NCBI RefSeq assembly: GCF_023347535.1
Contig: NZ_CP094473.1
Span: forward strand, 806,001-870,000
Direction of reading: 5' to 3'
DNA length: 64,000 nt
Source: Faecalibacterium sp. HTF-F
GTDB taxonomy: Bacteria; Bacillota; Clostridia; Oscillospirales; Ruminococcaceae
A program made the position numbers and the translations under genes. This document shows positions 25,048 to 34,900 of the stretch, piece after piece (position 1 is the first letter of the stretch; every line of letters begins with the position of its first letter). Under the pieces are notes generated by a model that did not search any database, had not been told where the DNA came from, and worked only from the letters and a program-made list of their open reading frames with translations.

Positions 25048-25206
25048 CCCTCTCAGTCGCCTGACGGCGACAGCTCCCCCGAGGGGGGAGCTTTATGCGA
25101 GAAAACGGACAGAAACAAGCATTCCGTTGAATGCAGTACCTGCCGTCAGCAGAAAAAAGCTCCCCCCTTCGGGGGAGCTGGCATTGCGCAGCAATGACTG
25201 AGAGGG
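25048..25206. repeat. Composite intergenic repeat before purD
   Basis: 159 bases bounded by CCCTCTC and GAGAGGG. Two palindromic halves (AGCTCCCCCGAGGGGGGAGCT-type and AGCTCCCCCCTTCGGGGGAGCT-type hairpins, described by arms only) flank about 60 bases of unrelated sequence, as if two elements had inserted or one had been interrupted. Confidence 0.78.
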
Positions 25207-25233
25207 ACATTCAAAAACGGGAAGGTGAATGAT

Positions 25234-26538
25234 ATGGCTGAAAAAATTCTGGTAGTGGGCGGCGGTGGCCGCGAGCACGCCATCATCAAGGCACTGAAAA
25301 AGAGCCCTGACTGCGGCGAGATCTGGTGTGCACCCGGCAACGGCGGCATCAGCTATGACGCAAAGTGCAAAAACATCAAGTCTACCGATGTGGACACCAT
25401 GGTGGGCTTTGCCGTAGAAGAAAAGTTCGATTACGTTGTGGTGGCGCAGGACGACCCCCTGGCCCTCGGCATGGTGGACGCGCTGGCAGCAGTGGGCATC
25501 CCGGCCTTTGGCCCGGACAAAGCTGCAGCCCGCATTGAGGCCTCCAAGGTGTTCTCCAAGGACCTGATGAAGAAGTACGGCATCCCCACCGCAAAGTACG
25601 AGGCTTTCGATGATCCTGCAAAGGTCATGGATTACATCCGCGCCGAGGGCAAGTACCCGGTGGTCATCAAGGCCGACGGTCTGGCACTGGGCAAGGGCGT
25701 GCTGATCTGCGAAAACGAGCAGCAGGCAGCCGAGGGCGTCAAGGAGATCATGCTGGACAAGAAGTTCGGCGCTTCCGGCAACCATGTGGTGGTGGAAGAG
25801 TTCCTCACCGGCCCGGAGGTCAGCGTGCTGAGCTTTACGGACGGCAAGGTTGTCAAGCCCATGGTGTCCAGCATGGACCACAAGCGCGCCAACGACCACG
25901 ACACCGGCCTGAACACCGGCGGCATGGGCACCATTGCGCCCAACCCCTACTACACCCCGGAAGTGGCTGCCGAATGCATGGAGAAAATTTTCCTGCCCAC
26001 CATCAAGGCCATGAACGCCGAGGGCTGCCCCTTCAAAGGCTGCCTGTACTTCGGCCTGATGCTCACCCCGGACGGCCCGAAGGTCATCGAGTACAACTGC
26101 CGCTTTGGTGACCCGGAGACGCAGGTAGTGCTGCCCCTGCTGGAAGGTGACCTGCTGCACATCATGCAGGCCTGCACCAACGGCACGCTGGAAAACGAGG
26201 AGGTCAAGTTCTCGGACGGCGCTGCCGCCTGCGTCATTCTGGCTTCCGGCGGCTACCCGGTGGCTTACGAGAAGGGCAAGCCCATCACCGGCCTTGTGGA
26301 CGGCCAGCTGCCCGGCGAGGAGAATGTGACGGTCTACCACTCCGGCACCGCCATCACCGAGGATGGCACCCTTGTCACGGCCGGCGGCCGTGTGCTGGGC
26401 GTCACCGCTACCGGCCCGCGCCTGACCAATGCACTGAGCCATGCCTATGAGGCAGCAGAGAAGATCAGCTTTGAAAAGCTGCACAAGCGCAGCGATATCG
26501 GCCTGCGCGCCCTGAAGGCACTGGCAGAGAAGGAATAA
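25234..26538 (+). CDS. purD: Phosphoribosylamine-glycine ligase PurD
   Basis: 434 residues. ATP-grasp enzyme making glycinamide ribonucleotide. Motifs: KILVVGGGGREHAI at the N-terminus, FGPDKAAARIEASKVFSKDLMKKYGIPTA near residue 95, the ATP-grasp loop YPVVIKADGLALGKGV near 140, DHKRANDHDTGLNTGGMGTIAPNP near 213 and EYNCRFGDPETQVVLP near 285. The ATG at 25234 is preferred over an in-frame GTG at 25225, which would overlap the ribosome-binding site GGAAGGTG. Confidence 0.96.
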   Translation: MAEKILVVGGGGREHAIIKALKKSPDCGEIWCAPGNGGISYDAKCKNIKSTDVDTMVGFAVEEKFDYVVVAQDDPLALGMVDALAAVGIPAFGPDKAAARIEASKVFSKDLMKKYGIPTAKYEAFDDPAKVMDYIRAEGKYPVVIKADGLALGKGVLICENEQQAAEGVKEIMLDKKFGASGNHVVVEEFLTGPEVSVLSFTDGKVVKPMVSSMDHKRANDHDTGLNTGGMGTIAPNPYYTPEVAAECMEKIFLPTIKAMNAEGCPFKGCLYFGLMLTPDGPKVIEYNCRFGDPETQVVLPLLEGDLLHIMQACTNGTLENEEVKFSDGAAACVILASGGYPVAYEKGKPITGLVDGQLPGEENVTVYHSGTAITEDGTLVTAGGRVLGVTATGPRLTNALSHAYEAAEKISFEKLHKRSDIGLRALKALAEKE

Positions 26539-26542
26539 ATGG

Positions 26543-26679
26543 CTCGCCCTCTCAGGCCGCTTCGCGTCCAGCTCTCCCAAAGGGAGAGCCCTTGGCAAAA
26601 CCATGAACTTTGCGTGGACTGCCAAGGCCTCCCACTTTGGGGGAGGTGGCAGCGCGTGAGCGCTGACGGAGAGGGCGAG
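26543..26679. repeat. Intergenic palindromic repeat, family A (long copy)
   Basis: 137 bases with the same perfect 11-bp ends as the copy at 18020-18102. The centre holds a second inverted pair, CCTTGGCA / TGCCAAGG, absent from the short copy. Lies between purD and purL. Confidence 0.82.
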
Positions 26680-26721
26680 GACGCTAGATAAATTTTAGAA
26701 TCATAAGGGGGAACCTACCCA

Positions 26722-29700
26722 ATGGTCTATCGTATTTATGTGGAAAAAAAGCCCGGCTTCGATGTGGAAGCCACCGGCCTGAAAAATGAGCTCACCAGCC
26801 TGCTGGGCATCAAGGAACTGTCCGGCCTGCGTCTGCTGAACCGTTACGACGTGGAAGGCATCGACGAAGCGCTGTTCAACCAGTGCGCAGACACCGTGTT
26901 CAGCGAGCCGCCGGTGGATAACACCTATGCCGAGCTGCCCGCCAGCGATGGCGTGTCCTTTGCAGTGGAATATCTGCCCGGCCAGTTCGACCAGCGCGCA
27001 GACTCCGCTGCTGAGTGCATCCAGCTCATCAGTCAGGGCGAGCGCCCGCTGGTGCGCTCTGCCCGCGTCTATCTGCTGGAGGGTGCCCTGACCGATGAGC
27101 AGGTGGCCGAGATCAAGAAATACGTCATCAACCCGGTGGAGGCCCGCGAGGCTTCGCTGGACACCAAGCAGACCCTGAAAATGGAGTACCCCGTGCCCGC
27201 CCCGGTCAAGATGCTGGAGGGCTTCAACCAGCTGGACGAAGAGCAGCTGAAAAAGTTCATTGCGGACAACGGCCTTGCCATGGACCTTGGTGATATCGAG
27301 TTCTGCCAGAAGTATTTCCGCTCGGAGCACCGCGACCCCACCATCACCGAGATCAAGATGATCGACACCTACTGGTCCGATCACTGCCGCCACACCACCT
27401 TCGGCACCATTCTGGACGATGTGCAGATCGACGATGCCGTGGTGCAGAAGGCCTTTGACCGCTACATGGCCATGCGCGCCGATCTGGGCCGGGAGAACAA
27501 GCCCCGCTGCATGATGGACCTTGCCACCATCGGCGCCAAGGAGCTGAAGAAGCAGGGCATCCTGAAAAATCTGGACGAGTCCGACGAGATCAACGCCTGC
27601 ACCGTCAAGATCAAGTGCGATGTGAACGGCAAGGATGAGGACTGGCTGTTCCTGTTCAAGAACGAGACCCACAACCACCCCACCGAGATCGAGCCCTTCG
27701 GCGGTGCGGCTACCTGCATCGGCGGTGCCATCCGTGACCCGCTGTCCGGCCGCAGCTACGTCTATCAGGCCATGCGCGTTACCGGCGCAGGCGACCCGCT
27801 CAAGCCGGTCAGTGAGACCCTGCCCGGCAAGCTGCCCCAGCGCAAGCTGGTGACCACTGCAGCCGCCGGTTATTCCTCCTACGGCAACCAGATCGGTCTT
27901 GCTACCGGTCAGGTGGATGAGATCTACCACCCCGGCTATGTGGCAAAGCGCATGGAGATCGGCGCCGTTGTAGGCGCTACCCCCGCTTCCCACGTCCGCC
28001 GCGAGTGCCCCGCCCCCGGCGATGTCATCGTTCTGCTGGGCGGCCGCACCGGCCGTGACGGTGTGGGCGGTGCTACCGGCTCCTCCAAGGCCCACAAGCT
28101 GGACAGCCTTGAGCACTGCGGTGCCGAGGTGCAGAAGGGCAACGCTCCCATCGAGCGCAAGCTGCAGCGCCTGTTCCGCCGTGAGGATGCCTGCAGGATG
28201 ATCAAGCGCTGCAACGACTTTGGTGCAGGCGGTGTGTCCGTTGCCATCGGTGAGCTGGCCGACGGCCTGTACATCGACCTGAACAAGGTCACCAAGAAGT
28301 ACGAGGGTCTGGACGGCACCGAGCTGGCCATCAGCGAGAGCCAGGAGCGCATGGCTGTGGCGCTGGCCCCCGAGGACGTGGACAAGTTCATTGCCCTCGC
28401 CAACGAAGAGAACCTTGAGGCCACTCCTGTGGCAAAGGTGACGGCTGAGCCCCGCCTGAATATGGTGTGGAATGGCATGTCCATTGTGAACATCAGCCGT
28501 GAGTTCCTGAACTCCAACGGTGCCGAGAAGCACCAGAAGGTCCATGTGGAAAAGGCCACGGTCTGGCAGCCCCAGTGGGAGGGCCTGACCTTCAGCCAGA
28601 AGATGAAGAACATGGTGGGCGATTTGAACGTCTGCAGCAAGAAGGGCCTGTCTGAGCGGTTCGACTCCACCATTGGTGCTGCCACCGTGCTCATGCCCTT
28701 TGGCGGTGCCTATCAGCTGACCCCGCAGAACGCCATGGTGGCAAAGCTGCCGGTGGACGGCGAGACCAGCACCTGCTCCGGCATGGCATGGGGCTTCAAC
28801 CCCTTCCTGATGAGCGCAGACCAGTACAAGGGCGCTCAGATGGCTGTCATCGAGAGCGTAACCAAGCTGGTGGCCTCCGGCTTCCGCTATGAGGATGCTT
28901 ACCTCACCTTCCAGGAATATTTCGAGCGTCTGGGCACCGCCCCGGAGCGCTGGGGCAAGCCGCTGGCCGCTCTGCTGGGTGCACTGGATGCTCAGATGGG
29001 TCTGGGCATTGCATCCATCGGCGGCAAGGACAGCATGTCCGGCTCCTTTGAAAAGCTGGATGTGCCTCCCACGCTGGTCTCCTTTGCCACCGCCATCGGC
29101 AAGGCAAACAAGGTGGTGTCCACCGAATTCAAGAAGCCGGAAAGCACGGTGGTGCTCATCCGGCCCATCATCGACCCCGAGACCGGCTGCCCCAACTTCT
29201 TCTCCCTGAAGGCCAACTACAAGATCGTGGAGGACATGATCGAAGAGGGTATGGTGGCATCCGCCTGCTCTGTGGGCTACGGCGGCATTGCCGAGGCTCT
29301 GTTCAAGATGGGCCTTGGCAACCACATCGGCTTCAAGATGCGTGCGGATAAGACCACCCATGAGATGTTCCAGCCCATGTACGGCTCCATCGTTCTGGAA
29401 ATGGTGTCCGATTCTCCCGCCGGTGAGATCCTGGGCGAGACCACCAAGGAATACGTCTTTGAAGCCTGCGGCGAAAAGCTGGATATGGCCCAGCTGCAGG
29501 AGATCTGGGAAGGCAAGCTGGAGCCGGTGTACCCTTACCGCAAGGCAGGCCCCACCGTGGAAAAGATCAACGGCAGCCTGACCGCACCCGCCGCACCCAA
29601 GATCGGCGTGGCAAAGCCCAAGGTCATCATTCCGGTGTTCCCGGGCACCAACTGCGAGTACGACACCGCCAAGGCCTTTGCCCGCGCCGGTGCCGACCCG

Positions 29701-30414
29701 GAGATCCTGGTCATCCGCAACCTGACCCCCGCTGACGTGGCCGAGAGCTGCAAGGCACTGGTCAAGGCCATCGATAACAGCCAGATCGTCATGCTGCCCG
29801 GCGGCTTCTCCGGCGGCGACGAGCCGGACGGCAGTGCAAAGTTCATTGCTTCCTTCTTCCGCAACCCGGAGGTCACCGAGGCAGTGCGCCGTCTGCTGCA
29901 GCAGCGCGACGGCCTGATGCTGGGCATCTGCAACGGCTTCCAGGCTCTCATCAAGCTGGGTCTGGTCCCCTACGGCGATATCCGCCCCATCACTCCCTAC
30001 GACCCCACCCTGACCTTCAACACCATCGGCCGCCACCAGAGCATGCTGGTGCGCACCCGCATTGCATCCACCGGCAGCCCGTGGCTTTCCAAGTGCGAGG
30101 CGGGCGAACAGTTCACCGTTGCCATCAGCCATGGCGAGGGCCGCTTCGTGGCTCCGCAGGAAGTGCTGGACACCCTCCTGAAGAACGGACAGATCGCCAC
30201 TCAGTATGTGGACATCGAGGGCGAACCCACCATGGATCAGAGCTATAACCCCAACGGCTCTGTGCTGGCCATCGAGGGCATCACCAGCCCGGATGGACGT
30301 GTGTTCGGCAAGATGGGTCACTCGGAGCGCAGCGGCGAGTACCTGTACAAGAACGTTACCGGTGACAAATATCAGCCGATCTTTGAGGGCGGCGTGGACT
30401 ATTTCAAGATTTGA
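26722..30414 (+). CDS. purL: Phosphoribosylformylglycinamidine synthase PurL (single-chain form)
   Basis: 1230 residues. ATP- and glutamine-dependent conversion of FGAR to FGAM. Single-chain enzyme in the order: N-terminal PurS-like domain (1-150), linker with SEHRDPTITEIKMIDTYWSDHCRHTTF near residue 195, two AIRS-type synthase halves (KNETHNHPTEIEPFGGAATCIGGAIRDPLSGR near 315; GGKDSMSGSF near 767), and a C-terminal class I glutaminase (PGTNCEYDTAKAF near 975, nucleophile in LGICNGFQALIKLGL near 1067, His-Glu in ISHGEGRF near 1135). Bacillus-type purQ/purS genes are therefore not needed. Confidence 0.97.
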   Translation: MVYRIYVEKKPGFDVEATGLKNELTSLLGIKELSGLRLLNRYDVEGIDEALFNQCADTVFSEPPVDNTYAELPASDGVSFAVEYLPGQFDQRADSAAECIQLISQGERPLVRSARVYLLEGALTDEQVAEIKKYVINPVEAREASLDTKQTLKMEYPVPAPVKMLEGFNQLDEEQLKKFIADNGLAMDLGDIEFCQKYFRSEHRDPTITEIKMIDTYWSDHCRHTTFGTILDDVQIDDAVVQKAFDRYMAMRADLGRENKPRCMMDLATIGAKELKKQGILKNLDESDEINACTVKIKCDVNGKDEDWLFLFKNETHNHPTEIEPFGGAATCIGGAIRDPLSGRSYVYQAMRVTGAGDPLKPVSETLPGKLPQRKLVTTAAAGYSSYGNQIGLATGQVDEIYHPGYVAKRMEIGAVVGATPASHVRRECPAPGDVIVLLGGRTGRDGVGGATGSSKAHKLDSLEHCGAEVQKGNAPIERKLQRLFRREDACRMIKRCNDFGAGGVSVAIGELADGLYIDLNKVTKKYEGLDGTELAISESQERMAVALAPEDVDKFIALANEENLEATPVAKVTAEPRLNMVWNGMSIVNISREFLNSNGAEKHQKVHVEKATVWQPQWEGLTFSQKMKNMVGDLNVCSKKGLSERFDSTIGAATVLMPFGGAYQLTPQNAMVAKLPVDGETSTCSGMAWGFNPFLMSADQYKGAQMAVIESVTKLVASGFRYEDAYLTFQEYFERLGTAPERWGKPLAALLGALDAQMGLGIASIGGKDSMSGSFEKLDVPPTLVSFATAIGKANKVVSTEFKKPESTVVLIRPIIDPETGCPNFFSLKANYKIVEDMIEEGMVASACSVGYGGIAEALFKMGLGNHIGFKMRADKTTHEMFQPMYGSIVLEMVSDSPAGEILGETTKEYVFEACGEKLDMAQLQEIWEGKLEPVYPYRKAGPTVEKINGSLTAPAAPKIGVAKPKVIIPVFPGTNCEYDTAKAFARAGADPEILVIRNLTPADVAESCKALVKAIDNSQIVMLPGGFSGGDEPDGSAKFIASFFRNPEVTEAVRRLLQQRDGLMLGICNGFQALIKLGLVPYGDIRPITPYDPTLTFNTIGRHQSMLVRTRIASTGSPWLSKCEAGEQFTVAISHGEGRFVAPQEVLDTLLKNGQIATQYVDIEGEPTMDQSYNPNGSVLAIEGITSPDGRVFGKMGHSERSGEYLYKNVTGDKYQPIFEGGVDYFKI

Positions 30415-30431
30415 TGGTAGAATAGAGAAAA

Positions 30432-30532
30432 ACTCCTTCCGTCATCGCTGATGCGATGCCACCTCCCTCGGAGAGGGAGGCTGAAAGGCCCCCTCCCCGA
30501 GGGGGCTGTCGCCGGAAGGCGACTGGGGGAGT
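30432..30532. repeat. Intergenic palindromic repeat, family B, second copy
   Basis: 101 bases, ends ACTCC and GGAGT, nearly the same order of hairpin arms as 22899-22995, between purL and purB. Confidence 0.8.
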
Positions 30533-30554
30533 CACTTTCAGGAGGAAATAACCA

Positions 30555-32000
30555 ATGTCTCAGCATGATCGTTATATCAGCCCCTTTTCCACCCGCTATT
30601 CCTCGGACGAGATGCAGTATATCTTCTCGGACGACAACAAGTTCCGCACGTGGCGCCGCCTGTGGGTGGCACTGGCCCGGGCCGAAATGGAGCAGGGCCT
30701 GACCAACATCACCCCCGATATGGTGGCCGAGCTGGAAGCCCATGTGGACGATATCAACTATGAAGTGGCCATTGAGCGCGAAAAGCTGGTGCGCCACGAT
30801 GTGATGAGCCATGTTTACGCCTACGGCCAGCAGTGCCCCAAGGCAGCCGGCATCATCCATCTGGGTGCCACCAGCTGCTATGTGGGCGACAACACCGACA
30901 TCATCGTGATGCGTCAGGGTCTGGAGCTGGTGCGCAAAAAACTGATCGGTGTGCTGGCAAAGCTGGGCCGCTTTGCTGAGGAATACAAGGACATGCCCTG
31001 CATGGCCTACACCCACTGCCAGCCTGCTCAGCCCACCACCGTGGGCAAGCGCGCCACCCTGTGGGCCAACGAGCTGGTGATGGATCTGCAGGAGATCGAC
31101 CACCGTCTTGCCGTTCTGCAGCTGCGCGGCGTCAAGGGCACCACCGGCACGCAGGCTTCCTTTATGGAGCTGTTCAAGGGCGACGCCGATAAGATCCGCG
31201 CCGTGGACGCTTCCATCGCCAGGGAGATGGGCTTTGCGCCCGAAGCGGTCATCCCCGTGTCCGGCCAGACCTACAGCCGCAAGGTGGATGCCTTCATCCT
31301 GAATGCACTGGCCGGCATTGGCCAGAGCTGCATGAAGTTCGCCACCGACCTGCGCCTGCTGGCTAACTTCAAGGAGATGGAAGAGCCGTTTGAAAAGAAC
31401 CAGATTGGTTCTTCCGCCATGCCCTACAAGCGCAACCCCATGCGCTGCGAGCGCATCTGCGCGCTGAGCCGCTACCTGATGGTGGATGTGCTGAACCCCA
31501 GCTTTACCACCGGTACCCAGTGGTTTGAGCGCACGCTGGATGACAGCGCCAACAAGCGCGTCGCCATGGCTGAGGGCTTCCTTGCCACCGACGCTATCCT
31601 GAACATCATGCTCAACGTCACCGACGGCATCGTGGTGTACCCCAAGGTGGTGCGCAGCCGTCTGATGGCAGAGCTGCCCTTCATGGCCAGCGAGAACATC
31701 ATGATGCAGGCTGTGGAAAAGGGCGGCAACCGTCAGGAGCTGCACGAGCGCCTGCGCCAGCACGCCATCGCCGCCGGCAAGCAGGTCAAGGAAGAGGGCC
31801 TGCCCAACGATATGGTGGACCGCATCGCTGCCGACCCCGCCTTTGGCCTGACCCGCGAGGAGATCGTGGCGGGCCTTGTGCCGGAAAACTTTGTGGGCCG
31901 TGCACCGCAGCAGGTGGAGGAGTTCATCGCCAATGTGCTCAAGCCCATCTTCGATGCCAACCCCGATGCCGTGGAGCAGCACGCATCCCTGAGCGTGTAA
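30555..32000 (+). CDS. purB: Adenylosuccinate lyase PurB
   Basis: 481 residues. Cleaves SAICAR to AICAR and adenylosuccinate to AMP. Fumarase-superfamily marks: SPFSTRYSSDEMQYIFSDDNKFRTWRRLWVALARAE at the N-terminus, HLGATSCYVGDNTDI near residue 99, YTHCQPAQPTTVGKRA near 156, the mobile loop with catalytic Ser EKNQIGSSAMPYKRNPMRCE near 287. Last gene of the cluster. purC, which would make its SAICAR substrate, is absent from the window. Confidence 0.96.
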   Translation: MSQHDRYISPFSTRYSSDEMQYIFSDDNKFRTWRRLWVALARAEMEQGLTNITPDMVAELEAHVDDINYEVAIEREKLVRHDVMSHVYAYGQQCPKAAGIIHLGATSCYVGDNTDIIVMRQGLELVRKKLIGVLAKLGRFAEEYKDMPCMAYTHCQPAQPTTVGKRATLWANELVMDLQEIDHRLAVLQLRGVKGTTGTQASFMELFKGDADKIRAVDASIAREMGFAPEAVIPVSGQTYSRKVDAFILNALAGIGQSCMKFATDLRLLANFKEMEEPFEKNQIGSSAMPYKRNPMRCERICALSRYLMVDVLNPSFTTGTQWFERTLDDSANKRVAMAEGFLATDAILNIMLNVTDGIVVYPKVVRSRLMAELPFMASENIMMQAVEKGGNRQELHERLRQHAIAAGKQVKEEGLPNDMVDRIAADPAFGLTREEIVAGLVPENFVGRAPQQVEEFIANVLKPIFDANPDAVEQHASLSV

Positions 32001-32002
32001 TA

Positions 32003-32245
32003 GGGCAGGCCATCAGGGATCTTTCTCCGCGAACAGCGACGGGTTGCGGCACCCAGCATCCGCTTCGCTATCGCTTGCGTCTTGCTGGCCGCTGCCCCAA
32101 CAGCTTCTCCCTGTTTTCTGCCGCGGGCAGCGGTCGTCGCTGTTGCAAGACTCCAGTCCCGCCCTACCGCCTGCGGCGGCAGGGTCCCACCCCCAGGACA
32201 TTCGCTGGAGAAACTTCCTGCCGTCCTGCCGGGTAGCTGCAGTAA
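32003..32245. repeat. Intergenic repeat remnant downstream of purB
   Basis: No gene is visible in these 240 bases. The stretch 32085-32165 (GCTGCCCC... CTCCCTGTTTTCTGCCGC...GGCAGCGGTCG) resembles 42045-42115 and ends with a tRNA T-arm-like CCAGTCCCGCC, so both appear to be copies of one degenerate repeat. Confidence 0.5.
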
Positions 32246-32254
32246 ATATTAAAA

Positions 32255-32283
32255 GGTCGTCGCCGAAAGGCGGCGGCCTTTTT
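32255..32283 (+). terminator. Terminator after the purine cluster
   Basis: GGTCGTCGCC (32255-32264) and GGCGGCGGCC (32269-32278) pair around GAAA and are followed by TTTTT. Confidence 0.88.
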
Positions 32284-32348
32284 GTCTTTACAAAAGAAAC
32301 CAGCTATGGCATTATTATAGAAGAAAAAAATTGCCGTGTGGAGGAACT

Positions 32349-33911
32349 ATGAAAAAGGAAACAAAAAAGCAGCTTCTCATAGGGGCTGCCCTTGTGCTGG
32401 AGCTTTTGCTCCTGCTGCTGTATCTGAACGGAAGGATCAACAAGCTGCTGGACTCTGATATGTCCAGTGAGATGATCTTAGGACAGCTGCTTGCCCGGGA
32501 AAACGCAGTCCTCACGCCCCATTGGTACTATTCGACAGAGCTGCGTGTGCTGAATACGCAGATCATCTACGCATTTTTCTTTAAGCTGATGAACAACTGG
32601 CATCTGGTAAGAATGGCAGCGACGGTCTGTTTTTGGGGCATTATGCTTGCAGCCTTTTACTTTCTGTGCCGCCAGTTTCGATGCACTGAGTATTTTCTGC
32701 TGCTGTCGATCCTGCTGATATCGCCCTTTTCACAGGATTATTTCAACTTTGTTCTGATGGGCGGTTATTATATTCCGCATATTGCAATCGAGTTTGCAGC
32801 GCTTGGCTTGAATGAAATGTATCATGAGAGCAACGGCAGAAAAAAGTGGCTAAGTCTGGCAGGTTCGGTCATTCTGGCTGTGCTGGCGGGCATGGGCGGT
32901 CCCCGAATGATCTTGGAACTGTATTTCCCACTGGGGCTTGCGGCGCTGGTGGAATTGCTGAACCGGACGAATCGACAACGCGGCCAGCAGTTTTTCTATG
33001 CGGTGGTCACCTCGGCCTTTGGTGCACTTGGCGGCTATGCGGTCAATGTATTTTATCTGCATCAGAGATACCAGTTTCAAAAGTGGGATGATCTTCGGAT
33101 CGACATGTCCCAGATAGAGCGGCTGAAAGACATTATAGGCTTTTCCTTTGCGGCATTCGGACTGGAAAATGTTGGCACAAGTCTGCTAATCCAGTTGGTC
33201 AGCAGCGTAGTCAGCATTGGCTGGGTCAGCCTTACCGTTTTGTGCATCGCGGGCGGTTTTACATCCAAAGCAAGCGCACGGTACAGACGTCTGGCGAGCT
33301 GCACGCTGGCGGCCTATGCTGCGTATATCGTGCTGTACTGCGTGACGAACATGAATCTGATAGTTCGCTACAGCCTGCCGACCAATGTCCTGACCATTCC
33401 TCTGATTGCAGTGGCTTTTCAGGAACTGCGGGGAGATGTGGAACGCAAACAGAAGTTTCTTGGCGGCTGGGTCGTACTTGTGGCAGCATGGAGTCTGTTT
33501 GTGCTTTTGCGTGTTGGAAGCGTGGACAAGAATGCAGGACTTCGTGCAGTATCAGAAGAACTGGTGAACGATGGCTATGCAAATGGTTATGCTACCTTTT
33601 GGAATGCGAACGTCCTGACGGAACTTTCCGATGCGGAGCTCGAAGTCTGGTGCTGGTGCGACTATGGGGATGGATGGCAGAAGCATGGAGTGGATGTGGA
33701 CAAGATGTATCCGTGGCTCCAGCTTACCAGCCACGACACCGAGAGACCGGGCGGAAAGGTATTCGTGCTGTTCTCACAGGAAGAATTTGAGGATAACCCA
33801 TGGAAGCAGAACCTTCAGCCAGAGGATGTGATCTATGAGTCGGAGGAGTATGTGGTGATGGGGTATCCGGATTATGATACGATGAAGGCAACGCTGGAAA
33901 AAGACCTGTAA
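32349..33911 (+). CDS. Polytopic membrane protein of unknown function (GT-C-like topology)
   Basis: 520 residues with about ten to eleven membrane helices between residues 10 and 385 and a soluble C-terminal domain of about 135 residues. After the first helix there is a large first loop containing WYYSTELRVLNTQIIYAFFFK. That layout resembles GT-C glycosyltransferases and LTA/flippase-like proteins, but I see no clear catalytic DxD in the first loop and do not assign a function. ATG 32349 follows GGAGG (32340-32344) closely. Codon use is less GC-biased than that of its neighbours, hinting at acquisition. Confidence 0.7.
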   Translation: MKKETKKQLLIGAALVLELLLLLLYLNGRINKLLDSDMSSEMILGQLLARENAVLTPHWYYSTELRVLNTQIIYAFFFKLMNNWHLVRMAATVCFWGIMLAAFYFLCRQFRCTEYFLLLSILLISPFSQDYFNFVLMGGYYIPHIAIEFAALGLNEMYHESNGRKKWLSLAGSVILAVLAGMGGPRMILELYFPLGLAALVELLNRTNRQRGQQFFYAVVTSAFGALGGYAVNVFYLHQRYQFQKWDDLRIDMSQIERLKDIIGFSFAAFGLENVGTSLLIQLVSSVVSIGWVSLTVLCIAGGFTSKASARYRRLASCTLAAYAAYIVLYCVTNMNLIVRYSLPTNVLTIPLIAVAFQELRGDVERKQKFLGGWVVLVAAWSLFVLLRVGSVDKNAGLRAVSEELVNDGYANGYATFWNANVLTELSDAELEVWCWCDYGDGWQKHGVDVDKMYPWLQLTSHDTERPGGKVFVLFSQEEFEDNPWKQNLQPEDVIYESEEYVVMGYPDYDTMKATLEKDL

Positions 33912-33934
33912 AAATCGGAGGGAAAGCAATACAC

Positions 33935-34636
33935 ATGCGATTGGATAAATACTTAGCCGAAACGGCCCAGTGCACCCGCAGCGAGGCCAAGGCGCTGCTT
34001 TCCAAAGGGCGGGTGCAGGTGAACGGTGCTGTCTGCAAAAAAGGGGACACCCAGCTCAGGGAAACCGATACGGTGGCCGTGGACGGCAAAGCCCTGAATT
34101 ACCAGCAGTTTGTGTACCTGATGCTCAACAAGCCCGAGGGGGTGGTGAGCGCTTCCACGGACAAGCGGGACACTACTGTGGTGGATCTGGTGGGGGACGC
34201 CTACCCGCGGCGGCAGCTGTTTCCGGCGGGGCGGCTGGACAAGACCAGCACCGGCTTTGTGCTGCTGACCGATGACGGCACCTTTGCCCACGAGATCCTT
34301 GCTCCAAAGCGCCACGTCTCCAAGACCTACACTGTGGTGCTGGACACCCCCCTGACCGAGGAAATGCGCACCGGCTTTGCCGCCGGGGTCACGCTGGCGG
34401 ACGGCACAGCGCTTTCGCCTGCGGAGGTCACGGCCCTTTCTGCCGACGGCCTGACCGTGCGGGTGGTGCTGCGGCAGGGGGTCTACCACCAGATCAAGCG
34501 GATGTTCGGCGTGTACGGCGCAGGCGTGAACGGCCTGCACCGGGACGCCATCGGCGGCCTTGCGCTGGATGCAGCCCTTGCACCGGGGCAGTGGCGGGAG
34601 CTTTCTGCCGAAGAAGTGTCAAAAATTACCATCTGA
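33935..34636 (+). CDS. Pseudouridine synthase, RsuA/RluB family
   Basis: 233 residues. An S4 RNA-binding domain (residues 1-60, MRLDKYLAETAQCTRSEAKALLSKGRVQVNG) is followed by the catalytic domain with the Asp in FPAGRLDKTSTGFVLLTDDG near residue 96, KTYTVVLDTPL near 128 and the VYHQIKRMFGVYG motif near 187. The length and short linker fit RsuA-type enzymes that modify 16S rRNA U516, but the exact target cannot be fixed from sequence alone. Starts 23 bases after the membrane-protein gene. Confidence 0.9.
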   Translation: MRLDKYLAETAQCTRSEAKALLSKGRVQVNGAVCKKGDTQLRETDTVAVDGKALNYQQFVYLMLNKPEGVVSASTDKRDTTVVDLVGDAYPRRQLFPAGRLDKTSTGFVLLTDDGTFAHEILAPKRHVSKTYTVVLDTPLTEEMRTGFAAGVTLADGTALSPAEVTALSADGLTVRVVLRQGVYHQIKRMFGVYGAGVNGLHRDAIGGLALDAALAPGQWRELSAEEVSKITI

Positions 34637-34787
34637 GAGGGTGCGCTTTTCACCCGGATTTCAAAAAAGCAACACATTTTGCCGGTAAAATAGAGGCCAG
34701 AACCACGCAAAAAGGCACTTTTTTGGCTTGAAAAACCCCTGAGAGATAATATTCACAAGAAAAAACTATCTTTTTTGTTGAAATATG

Positions 34788-34816
34788 TTGCAAAAGTAAA
34801 TTCTTTTGTGTAAAAT
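34788..34816 (+). promoter_or_regulatory. Promoter of the CdaR-like regulator
   Basis: TTGCAA (34788-34793) and TAAAAT (34811-34816) are separated by 17 bases in an AT-rich stretch, 85 bases before the ATG. Confidence 0.7.
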
Positions 34817-34900
34817 ATAAAATGTAATGCAGCTAAATTGTTGAAAATCACGACCGGCTGCCGCTGCGGTTTGCACAAACGAGGAAAAGGGGTATCCATT

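Noticed and set aside
26701-30321. A 1206-codon open frame on the minus strand opposite purL, and similar long antisense frames opposite hyuA-like, purF, purM and purB genes.
   Set aside because: They are mirror frames caused by the strong third-position GC bias of the real genes; the sense frames have complete family motifs and ribosome-binding sites.
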